Source: Lawsonibacter sp. (lineage in GTDB: Bacteria > Bacillota > Clostridia > Oscillospirales > Oscillospiraceae). Taken from it: a stretch of DNA of 40,530 nt. The stretch lies in contig JAAWSG010000016.1 in the NCBI GenBank assembly GCA_022801435.1, positions 1 through 40,530 of the forward strand. Reading direction: 5' to 3'. Below the pieces are notes generated by a model, which worked only from the letters and a program-made list of their open reading frames with translations, searched no databases and was not told the DNA's origin. Below are positions 1 through 7,134 of this stretch, one piece after another. Position 1 is the first letter of the stretch. Each line of letters begins with the position of its first letter. A program made the translations under genes and the position numbers.

Positions 1-886
1 CGGGGCACTTGGGCATGGGGGCGATGTCCCACTTGCCGTCCATGTTGGGGAAGTTGATGCACTTGTTCATCAGCTCCCAGTTGCCCTCGATGTACATGGC
101 GCCGATGCCGGAGAAGAAGGCGGTCCCCGGCGCGGTCTCCGCGAAGTACGCCTGGTCGGGACACCACTCGTTGTCCTGGAGGCCCACATAGAACTCCATG
201 CCCTTCCTGGTCCCGGGCTGGTCGAAGCCCGCCCTCGTCTTGTCTTCGGTGAGGATGCAGCCCCCCGCCTGGTAGACAAAGCTCCAGTAGCCCATCTGGT
301 CGTCGTTGTAGGCCAGGTAGCCGTAATTCCCCGTCTTGTCGTAGATGGTCTGGGAGGCGTTCACCAGGTCGTCCCAGGTCCAGCTCTCATCGGGGTAGGA
401 CACGTCGGCGGCGTCGAACATCTCCTTGTTGTATACCAGGAAGATGTTGTCCTTGTCCTTGGGCACGCCGTACATCCGGCCGTTGCTGCCCTGGGCGTTC
501 CCGATGGAGATCTCGGAAAAGTGGTTCTCGTAGTAGTTGGGGTCCTCGTCCGCGTACAGGTCGGTCACGTCGGCCAGCATCCCAAAGTCGGAGTAGTACA
601 AGATCTGGTTGGTGTGCATCCAGAAGAGGTCCGGCATGGTGTTGGACTCGGCGGCGGCCTCCAGCTTGGTCCAGTACTCGCTCCAGCTGGTGACCTGGAC
701 CTCAATGGTGACCTCGGGGTGCTTGGCGGTGTATGCGTCACAGATGGCCTGCATACTGTCGCGCTGGGCGACATCCCAAATTTGGAAGGTCAGGTGGGTC
801 TTTCCGTCAGAGGAACCGCACCCAACCAATGACAGCAGCAGCGCGGCGAGCAGAGCCGCTGCCATCATGCGGGGGATTTTTTTCAT
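1..886 (-). CDS. Extracellular sugar-binding lipoprotein of an ABC transporter (5' part; runs off left edge)
   Basis: Family 1 extracellular solute-binding protein that would capture a sugar or oligosaccharide outside the membrane for an ABC importer. Reading from ATG at 886, the product starts with a Lys/Arg N-terminus, a hydrophobic signal segment and a lipobox LVGC with Cys23 as the lipidation site. The mature part has features typical of the family: 'LTFQIWD' near the start, a 'PDLFWMH' stretch, 'YGVPKDKDN' and 'MYIEGNWEL'. About 295 codons are present; the family is usually 420-450 residues, so roughly one third is missing beyond position 1. A GGAAAGGA/GGAG ribosome site precedes the start. 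The DUF624 fragment upstream is a typical partner of such transporters. Substrate cannot be told from the sequence. Confidence 0.9.
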   Translation of the reverse strand, partial: MKKIPRMMAAALLAALLLSLVGCGSSDGKTHLTFQIWDVAQRDSMQAICDAYTAKHPEVTIEVQVTSWSEYWTKLEAAAESNTMPDLFWMHTNQILYYSDFGMLADVTDLYADEDPNYYENHFSEISIGNAQGSNGRMYGVPKDKDNIFLVYNKEMFDAADVSYPDESWTWDDLVNASQTIYDKTGNYGYLAYNDDQMGYWSFVYQAGGCILTEDKTRAGFDQPGTRKGMEFYVGLQDNEWCPDQAYFAETAPGTAFFSGIGAMYIEGNWELMNKCINFPNMDGKWDIAPMPKCP

Positions 887-908
887 AACTCCACATCCTT
901 TCCTTTTT

Positions 909-937
909 CTGCGCTGCAACACATTTATTCAGCGCAG
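909..937. promoter_or_regulatory. 8-bp inverted repeat in the leader of the solute-binding protein gene
   Basis: CTGCGCTG (909-916) and CAGCGCAG (930-937) form a perfect 8-bp inverted repeat around a 13-nt AT-rich centre, just downstream of the putative promoter. It could be a repressor operator or an mRNA hairpin; nothing in the window decides between these. Confidence 0.4.
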
Positions 938-945
938 TTTTGTCT

Positions 946-975
946 ATCTTAATATGAAATCCTTTTTTTTGTAAA
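946..975 (-). promoter_or_regulatory. Putative promoter of the solute-binding protein gene
   Basis: On the minus strand a TTTACA -35 (970-975) is followed by 18 nt and a TAAGAT -10 (946-951), ending about 60 nt before the start codon. It is a moderate match to the sigma-A consensus. Confidence 0.4.
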
Positions 976-1284
976 TGTCGCCTTGTGTTTAAAATATTCT
1001 CTCATGTCGTTAAAATCGCTTTATATATAGTTTGAGACACATAACGCCATATTCTGGGGCAAAATCGTCAAAATACAGAAAATTGTCTTGCTTTTTTGTG
1101 CGAAATTACCAAAATATATTTTATAAAGGTAAGGAGCCAATTTTTTATTTGATTATCAGAGCTCCTGCCGCCCTTCAGAGTATGCCAAAATGCAGACAGG
1201 CACTTGAAGCGAAACAGAAAGTATGATATTCTCTTGTGCAATCAATCGTTCTGGCGCGTGCAGAACCGGAAGGGGAACAGCACT

Positions 1285-1557
1285 ATGTTTTTGAAAAGTG
1301 ATTACCATGATCTCATGCCTCCATTCCCGGAGCATGAGGACGCAGCCGCTGAAAAAAAGGGAGTGTCCTGTTTTTTTGACCTTTTGGGGCGCAGCTGCGG
1401 CACACTGCTGAAGGTGAATCTTCTGTTTCTATGCGGCTGTATTCCCCTTGTCACCATTCCTCTCAGCCTTTTTGCGCTCAACCAGGTGGCGGGCAGGATT
1501 GTGCGGGACCAGTTGGCCCTGACCTTGCTGGAATGCGTGTACAGCATTCTGAACTAG
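1285..1557 (+). pseudogene. Truncated DUF624 (YesL-like) membrane protein fragment
   Basis: The 90-residue product from ATG 1285 (AGGGG ribosome site about 9 nt upstream) has the N-terminal signature of DUF624/YesL integral membrane proteins: an amphipathic 'FFDLLGRSCGTLLKVNLLF' lead into a first helix with 'CGCIPLVTIPLSLFALNQVAGRIVRDQ'. In the family this is followed by several more helices (about 200 residues in total). Here it stops after an unrelated 'LALTLLECVYSILN'. DUF624 genes commonly sit beside sugar ABC transporters, which fits the neighbouring solute-binding gene. I read it as a 3'-deleted remnant. A functional short protein is less likely but not excluded. Confidence 0.6.
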
Positions 1558-1613
1558 CGTGAGGCAGCTTCACCGGCCGCTGTTTGGCTTCAAAACGCGA
1601 AAGGAATATAAAT

Positions 1614-1657
1614 AAAGCGGTATCTGCTCTTTCAAGAACAGATACCGCTTTTCTTGC
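1614..1657. terminator. Bidirectional terminator at the end of the phage-like cluster
   Basis: A 12-bp stem (1615-1626 with 1639-1650) has T-rich flanks on both sides: TTTATTT reading minus and TTTTCTT reading plus. It would stop transcription of the phage-like cluster on the minus strand and of the DUF624 fragment on the plus strand. Confidence 0.8.
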
Positions 1658-1685
1658 AGCAATCCCGCCGGATTTCGGGGGATTT

Positions 1686-2249
1686 TTACTCCACGCAGCG
1701 TTCCAGTCTCTCCCAGGACATTCCGAGGATTTCGATTGACCTCCAGGTGGGGAACTTATTCTCCAGCAGGCTCCAGATCAGATACCAGAACCGGTACACG
1801 ATCTCCAAATGGGCAGGCAGGATGTCCTCCACGATCTGCCTGATCTCCTCAAACCCCTCTGGCTGTCCCACGATACCCGGGAAGGAGACCTCCACCTGAT
1901 TGACCCCCGCCTCCGCCACCCAGGCCGGCAGTCCGCAGCCCGAGATGGTATTGTTGATCTCCCCCTGGGTAAAGCTGTCCCCGCCGATCCGCAGCAGGGC
2001 GGCCAGAGCGGCGGCCAGCTGTCTGGGCTGAGCGGCCACCGGCCTGCGGGCGAAGAGCCGGGCGATGTTCTCCAGGCCCCAGCTCTCCGCCGTAGCCAGC
2101 CCGCTCTCCCGGTGCGCCTCCTCCAGGAGGGCCGACACGCCGTCCAGGATCTCCCCCTGGGCGTCCAGCTCCCCTCCGTTGAAGGGGGCCTCCAGGTCAT
2201 AGATCCCCAGCGGCCGGAGCAGCTGTCTCAAATTCTGCGCGGTACTCAT
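1686..2249 (-). CDS. Phage baseplate/tail protein, XkdU (DUF2313/YmfQ)-like
   Basis: The 187-residue product opens with 'LRQLLRPLGIYDL', the N-terminus usual for the XkdU/YmfQ family of contractile-tail phages, and carries a later 'VEVSFPG' and 'EDILPAHLEIVYRFWYLIW' like the family's C-terminal region. In PBSX- and Mu-type phages this protein follows the gpJ-like baseplate protein and completes the baseplate before the fibre genes. Here it overlaps the gpJ-like gene by 4 nt (ATGA) and is the last gene: no fibre, holin or lysin follows, only a terminator. Assignment rests on N-terminal pattern and gene order. Confidence 0.75.
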   Translation of the reverse strand: MSTAQNLRQLLRPLGIYDLEAPFNGGELDAQGEILDGVSALLEEAHRESGLATAESWGLENIARLFARRPVAAQPRQLAAALAALLRIGGDSFTQGEINNTISGCGLPAWVAEAGVNQVEVSFPGIVGQPEGFEEIRQIVEDILPAHLEIVYRFWYLIWSLLENKFPTWRSIEILGMSWERLERCVE

Positions 2250-3301
2250 GTCATCTCCTCCACGCTCAGGCTTCCCAATCTGGGGAGCACGGCCTGTCCC
2301 GCGGTGATGTCAGCGGCGGGGGAGAGGATATGGTAGTTGGCCACCCCCTCACAGTGGAAAATCAGGTCCCCCAGCCCGGCCCGCAGCACATCCTCCCCCA
2401 GCCGCGCCCCGGTGAACCAGCCCCGCAGCGCCTCCTCCACCTCTCCGCGAACCTGGGCCCCGTCCCAACCCGGCTTCGCCCTCACCCGGACGGACAGGTC
2501 AACGCTCACTGTCTCGGGGGCCCGCACCTGCACATCCACCGCGATCTCCCGGCGCTGCTGAAAGTACTGTCTCAGCTCCTCCAGCAGCTCCTCTCCGGGC
2601 AGGCCGGACGGGGTGGAGACCACCACATCCACGGTCCCCTTTCCTCTGGGCCGCGGGATGACCGCCGCCCCGGCCACCTGGTCGAAGGAGAGGGCCCCCT
2701 GCTCATAGAAGGCGGCGTTGGCCCCGTTGGGCAGGCGGCGGAAGGAGTCCAGCACCCGCTCCCGGAGGGACTCGTCCTCCTCCTCGTCCGCGCCGCCGGA
2801 GCATCCCTGGGGGTTGGAGCAGGAGGCAATGCCGAAGGGGGCCACCGCCATCACCAGGATGGTATCCGCGGAGACGTTCCCCGCTGTCCCCGGCTCCAGG
2901 GCCCGGACGGGCACATCGGCAAAAAGGGCTCCGGCCTCCAGCGTTCCGACCCGGGTGGTCTCAAAGCGGACCATCCCCGCCGTCATACACACGGTCCCCT
3001 TTGGGATGCTTCTGGGCAGGTTGGAGGCCTCCCCCGGGGTAAAGCGCACCACCCCCTCGGCCTGGACCGCCGGCTTCCGGGTCAAGCCTCTCAGCTGGGC
3101 GTGCTGGTCCAGGTACTCCCCCTGGGCGGTCTGGGGGAAGGCCTGCCGGACCACCCACTCCGCCTGGACGTACAGCCCATAGACCTGAGCGGCCAGGGCG
3201 TACATCCGGGCGGACAGGTCTGTTCCCCCTCTGGGCTCCAGCCCGGTCCGGGTTCCGAAGGCGGCAAGCAGCTCCTGATAGATCTCCTCAACGGTTTTCA
3301 A
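2246..3301 (-). CDS. Phage baseplate J-like protein (XkdT-like)
   Basis: The 351-residue product has the Baseplate_J layout: an N-terminal helical part with 'GTDLSARMYALAAQVYGLYVQAEWVVRQAFPQTA' and 'YLDQHAQLRGLTRKPAVQAEGVVRF', a beta-rich middle with 'IPKGTV', then 'ESLRERVLDSFRRLPNGANAAFYEQGAL' and a C-terminal domain. These are hallmark stretches of gpJ/XkdT. The length is normal for the family. The protein forms the baseplate wedge of a contractile tail. It starts 31 nt after the gp25-like gene and overlaps the XkdU-like gene by 4 nt. Confidence 0.92.
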   Translation of the reverse strand: MKTVEEIYQELLAAFGTRTGLEPRGGTDLSARMYALAAQVYGLYVQAEWVVRQAFPQTAQGEYLDQHAQLRGLTRKPAVQAEGVVRFTPGEASNLPRSIPKGTVCMTAGMVRFETTRVGTLEAGALFADVPVRALEPGTAGNVSADTILVMAVAPFGIASCSNPQGCSGGADEEEDESLRERVLDSFRRLPNGANAAFYEQGALSFDQVAGAAVIPRPRGKGTVDVVVSTPSGLPGEELLEELRQYFQQRREIAVDVQVRAPETVSVDLSVRVRAKPGWDGAQVRGEVEEALRGWFTGARLGEDVLRAGLGDLIFHCEGVANYHILSPAADITAGQAVLPRLGSLSVEEMT

Positions 3302-3332
3302 CGGTGTTCCTCCTCACTGCGGCAGTGTTTTC

Positions 3333-3692
3333 TCAGCTCCAGACTCGGGGCAGGTCCAGCTCCACGGTCAGCGTCTCCCCCTGCCACTCCAGGGAGGCGT
3401 TCAGCCGGCCCTGGGTCCCCGTCTGGGTCAGCTCCACCGAGCGCACTATGATCTCCTGTTCCTCCTCCAGCGCCTCGGCCACATACTGCACGGCCAGGGC
3501 CTGACGGGCGGAGGGTTTTGTTTGTCCCAGCTCGTGGAGGCGGCTTCCCAGCCGGGGCAGGAAGGGCAGCCCGCCCCGCCGGGCGGTGAGCCGGAAGAGG
3601 ACCCGGGCCAGCACCTCCTCCCCGCCGGACAGGCCCACGAACCCGCCCACTCCGTCGGGCACATAGTCGCCGCCGGCCAGCTTTCGTTCCAT
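3333..3692 (-). CDS. Phage baseplate wedge protein, gp25/W-like (XkdS-like)
   Basis: A 119-residue protein directly before the gpJ-like gene, the usual place of the lysozyme-fold gp25/W wedge protein. It contains 'GGEEVLARVLFRLTARRGGLPFLPRLGSRL' and 'AEALEEEQEIIVRSVELTQTG', matching the family pattern of a buried N-terminal helix and a strand-rich end. ATG 3692 follows an AGGAGG-like site. Function: wedge component tying sheath initiation to the baseplate. Assigned on motif pattern plus order. Confidence 0.75.
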   Translation of the reverse strand: MERKLAGGDYVPDGVGGFVGLSGGEEVLARVLFRLTARRGGLPFLPRLGSRLHELGQTKPSARQALAVQYVAEALEEEQEIIVRSVELTQTGTQGRLNASLEWQGETLTVELDLPRVWS

Positions 3693-3704
3693 TCTATTTT
3701 CCTC

Positions 3705-4097
3705 CTAAGCCAGCATCTCGCCGACGATCTGCTGGATGTATGACTTCAGGGTCTGTCCGTTGACCCAGATGGGGCCGTTCAGGTCCAGCCGCCGCCCCAG
3801 CCGGACCGAGGCAGCTCCGCCGCCTCCGGTGATCTGGACCTCCCCTGGCAGAAGCCCGCCGCCTCCCTGCCGGACCCCCAGGATATAGGGGGACTCCCCC
3901 TCCGTCCCGGCCTTGAGGACCAGCACCTTCTCCCCCGCCGCCGGTCTCCAGCAGTAGCCCCCGGGGCCGTACACCTCCAGCCCCCGCCGCTCGCCCCCCA
4001 GGCTGACCCCCGCCGGGTCCCCTCCCAGGGTGACCTCTCCCAGCTCCGCCGCCGGCTCCCGCACTGGCAGCTCCCGTCGGCGCTCCGATGTCCACAT
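3705..4097 (-). CDS. Phage baseplate spike/assembly protein V-like
   Basis: The 130-residue product has a beta-rich central OB-like region ('GLEVYGPGGYCWRPAAGEKVLVLKAG', 'SPYILGVRQ') typical of gpV-type baseplate spike proteins, then a Gly-rich segment and a C-terminal 'GPIWVNGQTLKSYIQQIVGEMLA'. It is shorter than stand-alone P2 gpV (about 210 residues). It begins at ATG 4097 with a clear GGAGGTG site and lies about 93 nt after the gpD-like hub gene. Position between hub and wedge genes supports a spike role. No terminal iron-binding HxH spike motif is visible. Confidence 0.65.
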   Translation of the reverse strand: MWTSERRRELPVREPAAELGEVTLGGDPAGVSLGGERRGLEVYGPGGYCWRPAAGEKVLVLKAGTEGESPYILGVRQGGGGLLPGEVQITGGGGAASVRLGRRLDLNGPIWVNGQTLKSYIQQIVGEMLA

Positions 4098-4190
4098 GGG
4101 TGTTCACCTCCAATTCCGAATATTTCCGCTCCGTTTCCCTTTTGTATACAGGGAAGCGGCTTATGGTGTCCCTGCCGCTGTCCGGATTTT

Positions 4191-5141
4191 CTACACCACC
4201 AGCTCCGGCGGGGCCAGCTCCAGCCTGCTCCAGCGGCCCGACTCATCCTGTCCCACCGTGACCTGGACCGCCCGGTACTGGCCATTCCAGTGGAAGGCGT
4301 CCCGCTGGACCCGGACCAGGTCCCCTGGCCAGGCGCAGAAGGGCTGCGCGACGGTGATCTCCAGCCGGCAGCGCTGTTCCTCTGACCGCTCCAGCTGGAA
4401 CTGTCCGGAGTAGCGCATTGCCTTATAGCTGCTCCGGGCGGGCATCGTGACCACTCTTCTGGCCCGTCCCCCGGCGGCCAGGAACCCGGCATTGGTCACC
4501 GTCTCGGTCCTGCCGCTCCACCGGTCCCGGACCAGCACCTGGGACAGCACCCCGTATCTCCGGTCCCTGCGGGTAAGGGCGGTGACGGGGGAGGAGCCGT
4601 CCACCACCCGCTCGGTCCCGTTCTCCCACCCGGAGAGGACCAGCCGTCCCATCCGGTCGAATCTGGGAGCCACCCCGCCGTAATACTGGGCGAAGTCATG
4701 GACGACAGACCACTCGCTGCTCCCCGCGGCCACGGAGAAGCCCGGAACCGGGGGGAGCGCTCCGCCCGGCGCGGTCTCCACGCCGTAGGGGGCAACGTGG
4801 TCCCGGATGATATCCGCCTGGGTCGCGGAGAGGTAGTCCTGCCCCAGAGCCTCATTGTCCAGCAGCAGGGCGGCCATTCCCCGTCCGGACAGCTCCAGCA
4901 GCCTGCCCTGGGCGTTGAGGGCAACCTCGCACTCGTCCACCACCCCGGTAAAGACCCGCTCCCCGCCGTACATCGCCAAAAAGCCGGTACACTCCTCCGG
5001 CCGGACGGAGTTGTCCCCGTCCCAGGGGCAGCGCAGCCAGAAGCTGTCGCAGGGGGTTCCGGAGGTGTACTCCATCCGCCAGCACACCGCCTGGGGGAGC
5101 CGCCACCGCAGTCCGGAGGGGCTGGTCACATAGGCAGTCAC
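4191..5141 (-). CDS. Phage late control gpD/XkdQ-like baseplate hub protein
   Basis: I start this 316-residue protein at GTG 5141, which overlaps the stop of the LysM gene (GTGA) and has an AGGAGGTG site upstream. Features: an N-terminal beta domain ('FTGVVDECEVALNAQGRLLELSGRGMAALLLDNEA'), a middle 'IIRDHVAPYGV' and a long beta-rich tail ('ARRVVTMPARSSYKAMRY'). The pattern 'LELSGRGMAALLLDNEA' is what XkdQ/gpD-type hub proteins show. The hub sits at the centre of the baseplate and binds the tube and spike. Gene order (LysM protein, hub, spike, wedge, J, U) is that of PBSX. Confidence 0.82.
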   Translation of the reverse strand: MTAYVTSPSGLRWRLPQAVCWRMEYTSGTPCDSFWLRCPWDGDNSVRPEECTGFLAMYGGERVFTGVVDECEVALNAQGRLLELSGRGMAALLLDNEALGQDYLSATQADIIRDHVAPYGVETAPGGALPPVPGFSVAAGSSEWSVVHDFAQYYGGVAPRFDRMGRLVLSGWENGTERVVDGSSPVTALTRRDRRYGVLSQVLVRDRWSGRTETVTNAGFLAAGGRARRVVTMPARSSYKAMRYSGQFQLERSEEQRCRLEITVAQPFCAWPGDLVRVQRDAFHWNGQYRAVQVTVGQDESGRWSRLELAPPELVV

Positions 5142-5707
5142 CGCACCCGCACCTCCTGTCCCACCCGGATAAGGTTGGGGTTTTTGATCTGGGGATTGAG
5201 GGCCACCAGCTCGGGGACAGTCCGCCCGTACCGTCTGGCCAGCTCCCACAGGGTCTCCCCGGCGGTCACGGTGTGGTAGGCGGCGCCGGAGGAGCTTTGC
5301 GCCGCGCTCTCTCCGCTCTCCTGTCCGGTCTCCTGAACCGCCAGCCCGCTGTAAGTGCCGTTGTCCTCCCAGAAGGCGAAGGAGTAGCGCACATAGTCCG
5401 GTCTGGGCTCCTGCTCCAGGCGGAGGGAGACGAAATAGGCGCTGGACACCTGCCAGAGGGGGTGGACCAGCAGGCCCGGCCCTCCCTGGTAGAAGACGCT
5501 GGCCAGCTGTCCGAACTGTCCGTAGGCCCCCTCGCCGGCGAACTCCCCCTCGCCCTCCATCACCCGGTTGGTCCGTCCCAGGTCCTGGAGCTGGTACAGG
5601 CCGAAGGGGGTTTTGTGGACCGCCATTTTTCTCTGGTAGTCGATGGAATACACTCTGGGGTTGTGGGGCCAGGTGTAGCTTTTATACCGCATTGGGGAAA
5701 GGGTCAT
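5138..5707 (-). CDS. LysM-domain tail/baseplate protein (XkdP-like)
   Basis: The 189-residue product ends in one LysM domain (about residues 144-189: 'YHTVTAGETLWELARRYG', 'LNPQIKNPNLIRVGQEVRVR'). The N-terminal 125 residues resemble the tube-binding part of XkdP-like proteins ('PRVYSIDYQRKMAVHKTPFG', 'GEGEFAGEGAYGQFGQL'). In contractile-tail phages this protein links tube, tape measure and hub, with LysM thought to contact the hub or the cell wall. It overlaps the hub gene by 4 nt. Confidence 0.82.
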   Translation of the reverse strand: MTLSPMRYKSYTWPHNPRVYSIDYQRKMAVHKTPFGLYQLQDLGRTNRVMEGEGEFAGEGAYGQFGQLASVFYQGGPGLLVHPLWQVSSAYFVSLRLEQEPRPDYVRYSFAFWEDNGTYSGLAVQETGQESGESAAQSSSGAAYHTVTAGETLWELARRYGRTVPELVALNPQIKNPNLIRVGQEVRVR

Positions 5708-5721
5708 CCAACTCCTCCTCT

Positions 5722-6501
5722 CTAGTACAGATAAAATCCCCCGTCATATCTCCGGCTGTCCCGGCGGAAGGCCCGGTCCACCAGCTCAGCCCGGTCCAGC
5801 TCTCCGGCGGGGGAGGAAGCCCGCGCCCCCGGGCCTGTCCAGATGGGCGGCGCGGTCTCGTCCACGGGGAACGGAGCCCGCCCGTCCCGGGACCATGTTC
5901 CGGCGCTCAGGTCAGACCCGCCCGTCTGTCTCAGCGCCGCGCCCGGTCCCGGGATGGAATTGGCCGCCCGTTCCAGCCGCTCCAGCTCCTCCAGGAGCGG
6001 AACCTGCCCTGTCCGGCGGTCCAGCGCGTGTTCTCTGTCCGCCGGCACACTGTCCCACGGCGTGTCTGGTCCGGGCAGCGGGGCATCCCTCTCCGGGAGC
6101 GGCCCACCGGGTCCCGGCCCTTCCCCCAGCCCATGGAGCACCGGGGTGAACCCCAGCTCACCGTATGTCCGCAAACCGTCCTCCATCTCCAGGGAACCCG
6201 CCTCCGGAGGGACGCGCTCCCGCGCCGCCGGTCCGCCCATCCGGCCCCCTATTCTCTGAGAACCCGGGGCGAGATCCGGCCCGCCGTATGCGCGCAGCCC
6301 GTCCTCCATCTCCAGGGGAACCAACTCCGGCCCCGCCAGCCCGTCCCCCATTTTCTGGAGGTCCGGCCCGCCCAGGGCAGGTCCCCCTTCCTCGACTGGC
6401 ACACCGCCCCACGGCTCTCCTGGAACACTGTCCAGCCGCCGCAGTGCCCGGCGCAGGGCGTCCTCATTTTCCTGTCCCTGGAGCTCCAGATAGTCGGTCA
6501 C
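5722..6501 (-). CDS. Gly/Pro-rich repeat protein in the tape-measure position
   Basis: I do not recognise a family. The 259-residue product starts at GTG 6501, overlapping the chaperone extension by 4 nt (GTGA). It has a short charged N-terminal helix (residues 1-25), a low-complexity Gly/Pro/Asp/Arg-rich middle with imperfect repeats (about 48-62, 63-79 and 104-120, around 'LEMEDGLR'), a helical stretch ('LLEELERLERAANSI', 169-183) and a C-terminal 'DRAFRRDSRRYDGGFYLY'. It sits exactly where contractile-tail phages carry the tape-measure gene, between the tail chaperone and the LysM protein. It is far shorter than any usual tape measure and has no long coiled coil or membrane helices. It may be a degenerate replacement or an adaptor. 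Confidence 0.7.
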   Translation of the reverse strand: MTDYLELQGQENEDALRRALRRLDSVPGEPWGGVPVEEGGPALGGPDLQKMGDGLAGPELVPLEMEDGLRAYGGPDLAPGSQRIGGRMGGPAARERVPPEAGSLEMEDGLRTYGELGFTPVLHGLGEGPGPGGPLPERDAPLPGPDTPWDSVPADREHALDRRTGQVPLLEELERLERAANSIPGPGAALRQTGGSDLSAGTWSRDGRAPFPVDETAPPIWTGPGARASSPAGELDRAELVDRAFRRDSRRYDGGFYLY

Positions 6502-6791
6502 TTCTCATCCCTCCCGCACAGCTGAGCGAAGCGCGCCGGGTCGAAGGCGGAGTTGACCATCCCCTCCCCCAAACCGGCAGGCAGTCCGCACACGGGGCAG
6601 CGCTCCTCCATCACCCTGCTCCGGCAGCTGGGGCACAGGCGCTCCAGCTCCTCCTCCCGGTCCAGCAGGGCATTGACCAAACACCACAGGTAGTCCCGCC
6701 CCTTCATCGCCCGCGCCCGGGGTTCGGTGGGCAGGGCGTGGAACTGGCGCAGCACCCGCCACCGCAGCCGCTCCCCCGGGTTGGCGCTCAA
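6498..6791 (-). CDS. Tail-chaperone extension ORF with zinc-ribbon, reached by -1 frameshift
   Basis: A 98-codon frame without a good start of its own: the only early candidate is TTG 6791, inside the upstream stop region and without a ribosome site. It is in the -1 frame relative to the preceding ORF and joins it through an A AAA AAA heptamer at 6794-6800, giving a fusion of about 211 residues. The product contains 'MKGRDYLWCLVNALLDREEELERL' and two Cys pairs (CPSC, CPVC) that form a zinc-ribbon signature. This architecture (short chaperone plus -1 extension before the tape measure) is the conserved gpG/gpGT or gpE/E' arrangement of tailed phages. Confidence 0.7.
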   Translation of the reverse strand: MSANPGERLRWRVLRQFHALPTEPRARAMKGRDYLWCLVNALLDREEELERLCPSCRSRVMEERCPVCGLPAGLGEGMVNSAFDPARFAQLCGRDEK

Positions 6792-6803
6792 TTTTTTTTT
6801 AGC
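6788..6803 (-). promoter_or_regulatory. Programmed -1 ribosomal frameshift site
   Basis: The minus strand reads G CTA AAA AAA AAT TGA in the zero frame. Codons AAA AAA after CTA make an A AAA AAA heptamer (6794-6800) immediately before the stop. A -1 slip re-reads AAA (6794-6792) and then TTG AGC GCC, entering the downstream 98-codon frame. Sequence after the site is very GC-rich and could fold; I did not establish a specific stimulatory hairpin. Confidence 0.7.
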
Positions 6804-7132
6804 TTCTCCAACCCCTCCCGGCTGATCTCGGGTCCGGGATTTTCGCTCCGGCTGAACTCGCTCCAGCGGGCGGCGAGGGAGGCGATCTCCTCCACCGTCA
6901 GCCCGGCCAGCGCCGCCTGACCGCTGGGGAACACCGGCTCTCCGGACTGCTCATGCTCCAGGGCTCTGGCCAGCAGGCAGGCGTTGGAGCACAGGGCCCG
7001 TTCCCGCTCTGTCTAAGCCAGCTCCGCCGCCTCCCGCCGGGCCTGGAGCACCTCCAGGGCGGACAGCAGGCGCAGGCGCATCCCGTTTTCCAGGGGGAAC
7101 CTGTCCCGTCCCGCCAAAATAGAGCCTTCCAC
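6788..7132 (-). CDS. Tail assembly chaperone, upstream frame, interrupted by an in-frame TAG
   Basis: Reading from GTG 7132 (3 nt after the tube stop; weak GGGGGTG site) the frame gives 39 residues ('VEGSILAGRDRFPLENGMRL...'), then TAG at 7013-7015, then 74 further sense codons ('TERERALCSN', 'LTVEEIASLAARWSEFSR', 'EKLKKN') to TGA at 6788-6790. The downstream part is coding-like, with good third-position GC, and ends in the slippery run. CAG to TAG is one transition, so the likely ancestral frame is 114 codons. Position right after the tube gene fits the XkdN/gpG-type tail chaperone. GTG at 6928 region ('VFPSGQ') with a GGAG site is a possible internal restart. The amber could be a mutation, a readthrough codon or a sequence error. 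Confidence 0.6.
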
Positions 7133-7134
7133 TG

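Larger units (their letters stand above)
887..1284. other. AT-rich intergenic stretch without a convincing gene
   Basis: About 400 bases, clearly more AT-rich than the surroundings. Apart from the putative promoter and inverted repeat near 909-975 and a weak plus-strand promoter-like pair (TTGAAG 1204-1209, 17 nt, TATTCT 1227-1232) ahead of the DUF624 fragment, no gene or RNA is recognisable. Confidence 0.6.

Noticed and set aside
1032-1226. 64-codon plus-strand frame
   Set aside because: AT-rich, no ribosome site, no recognisable features.
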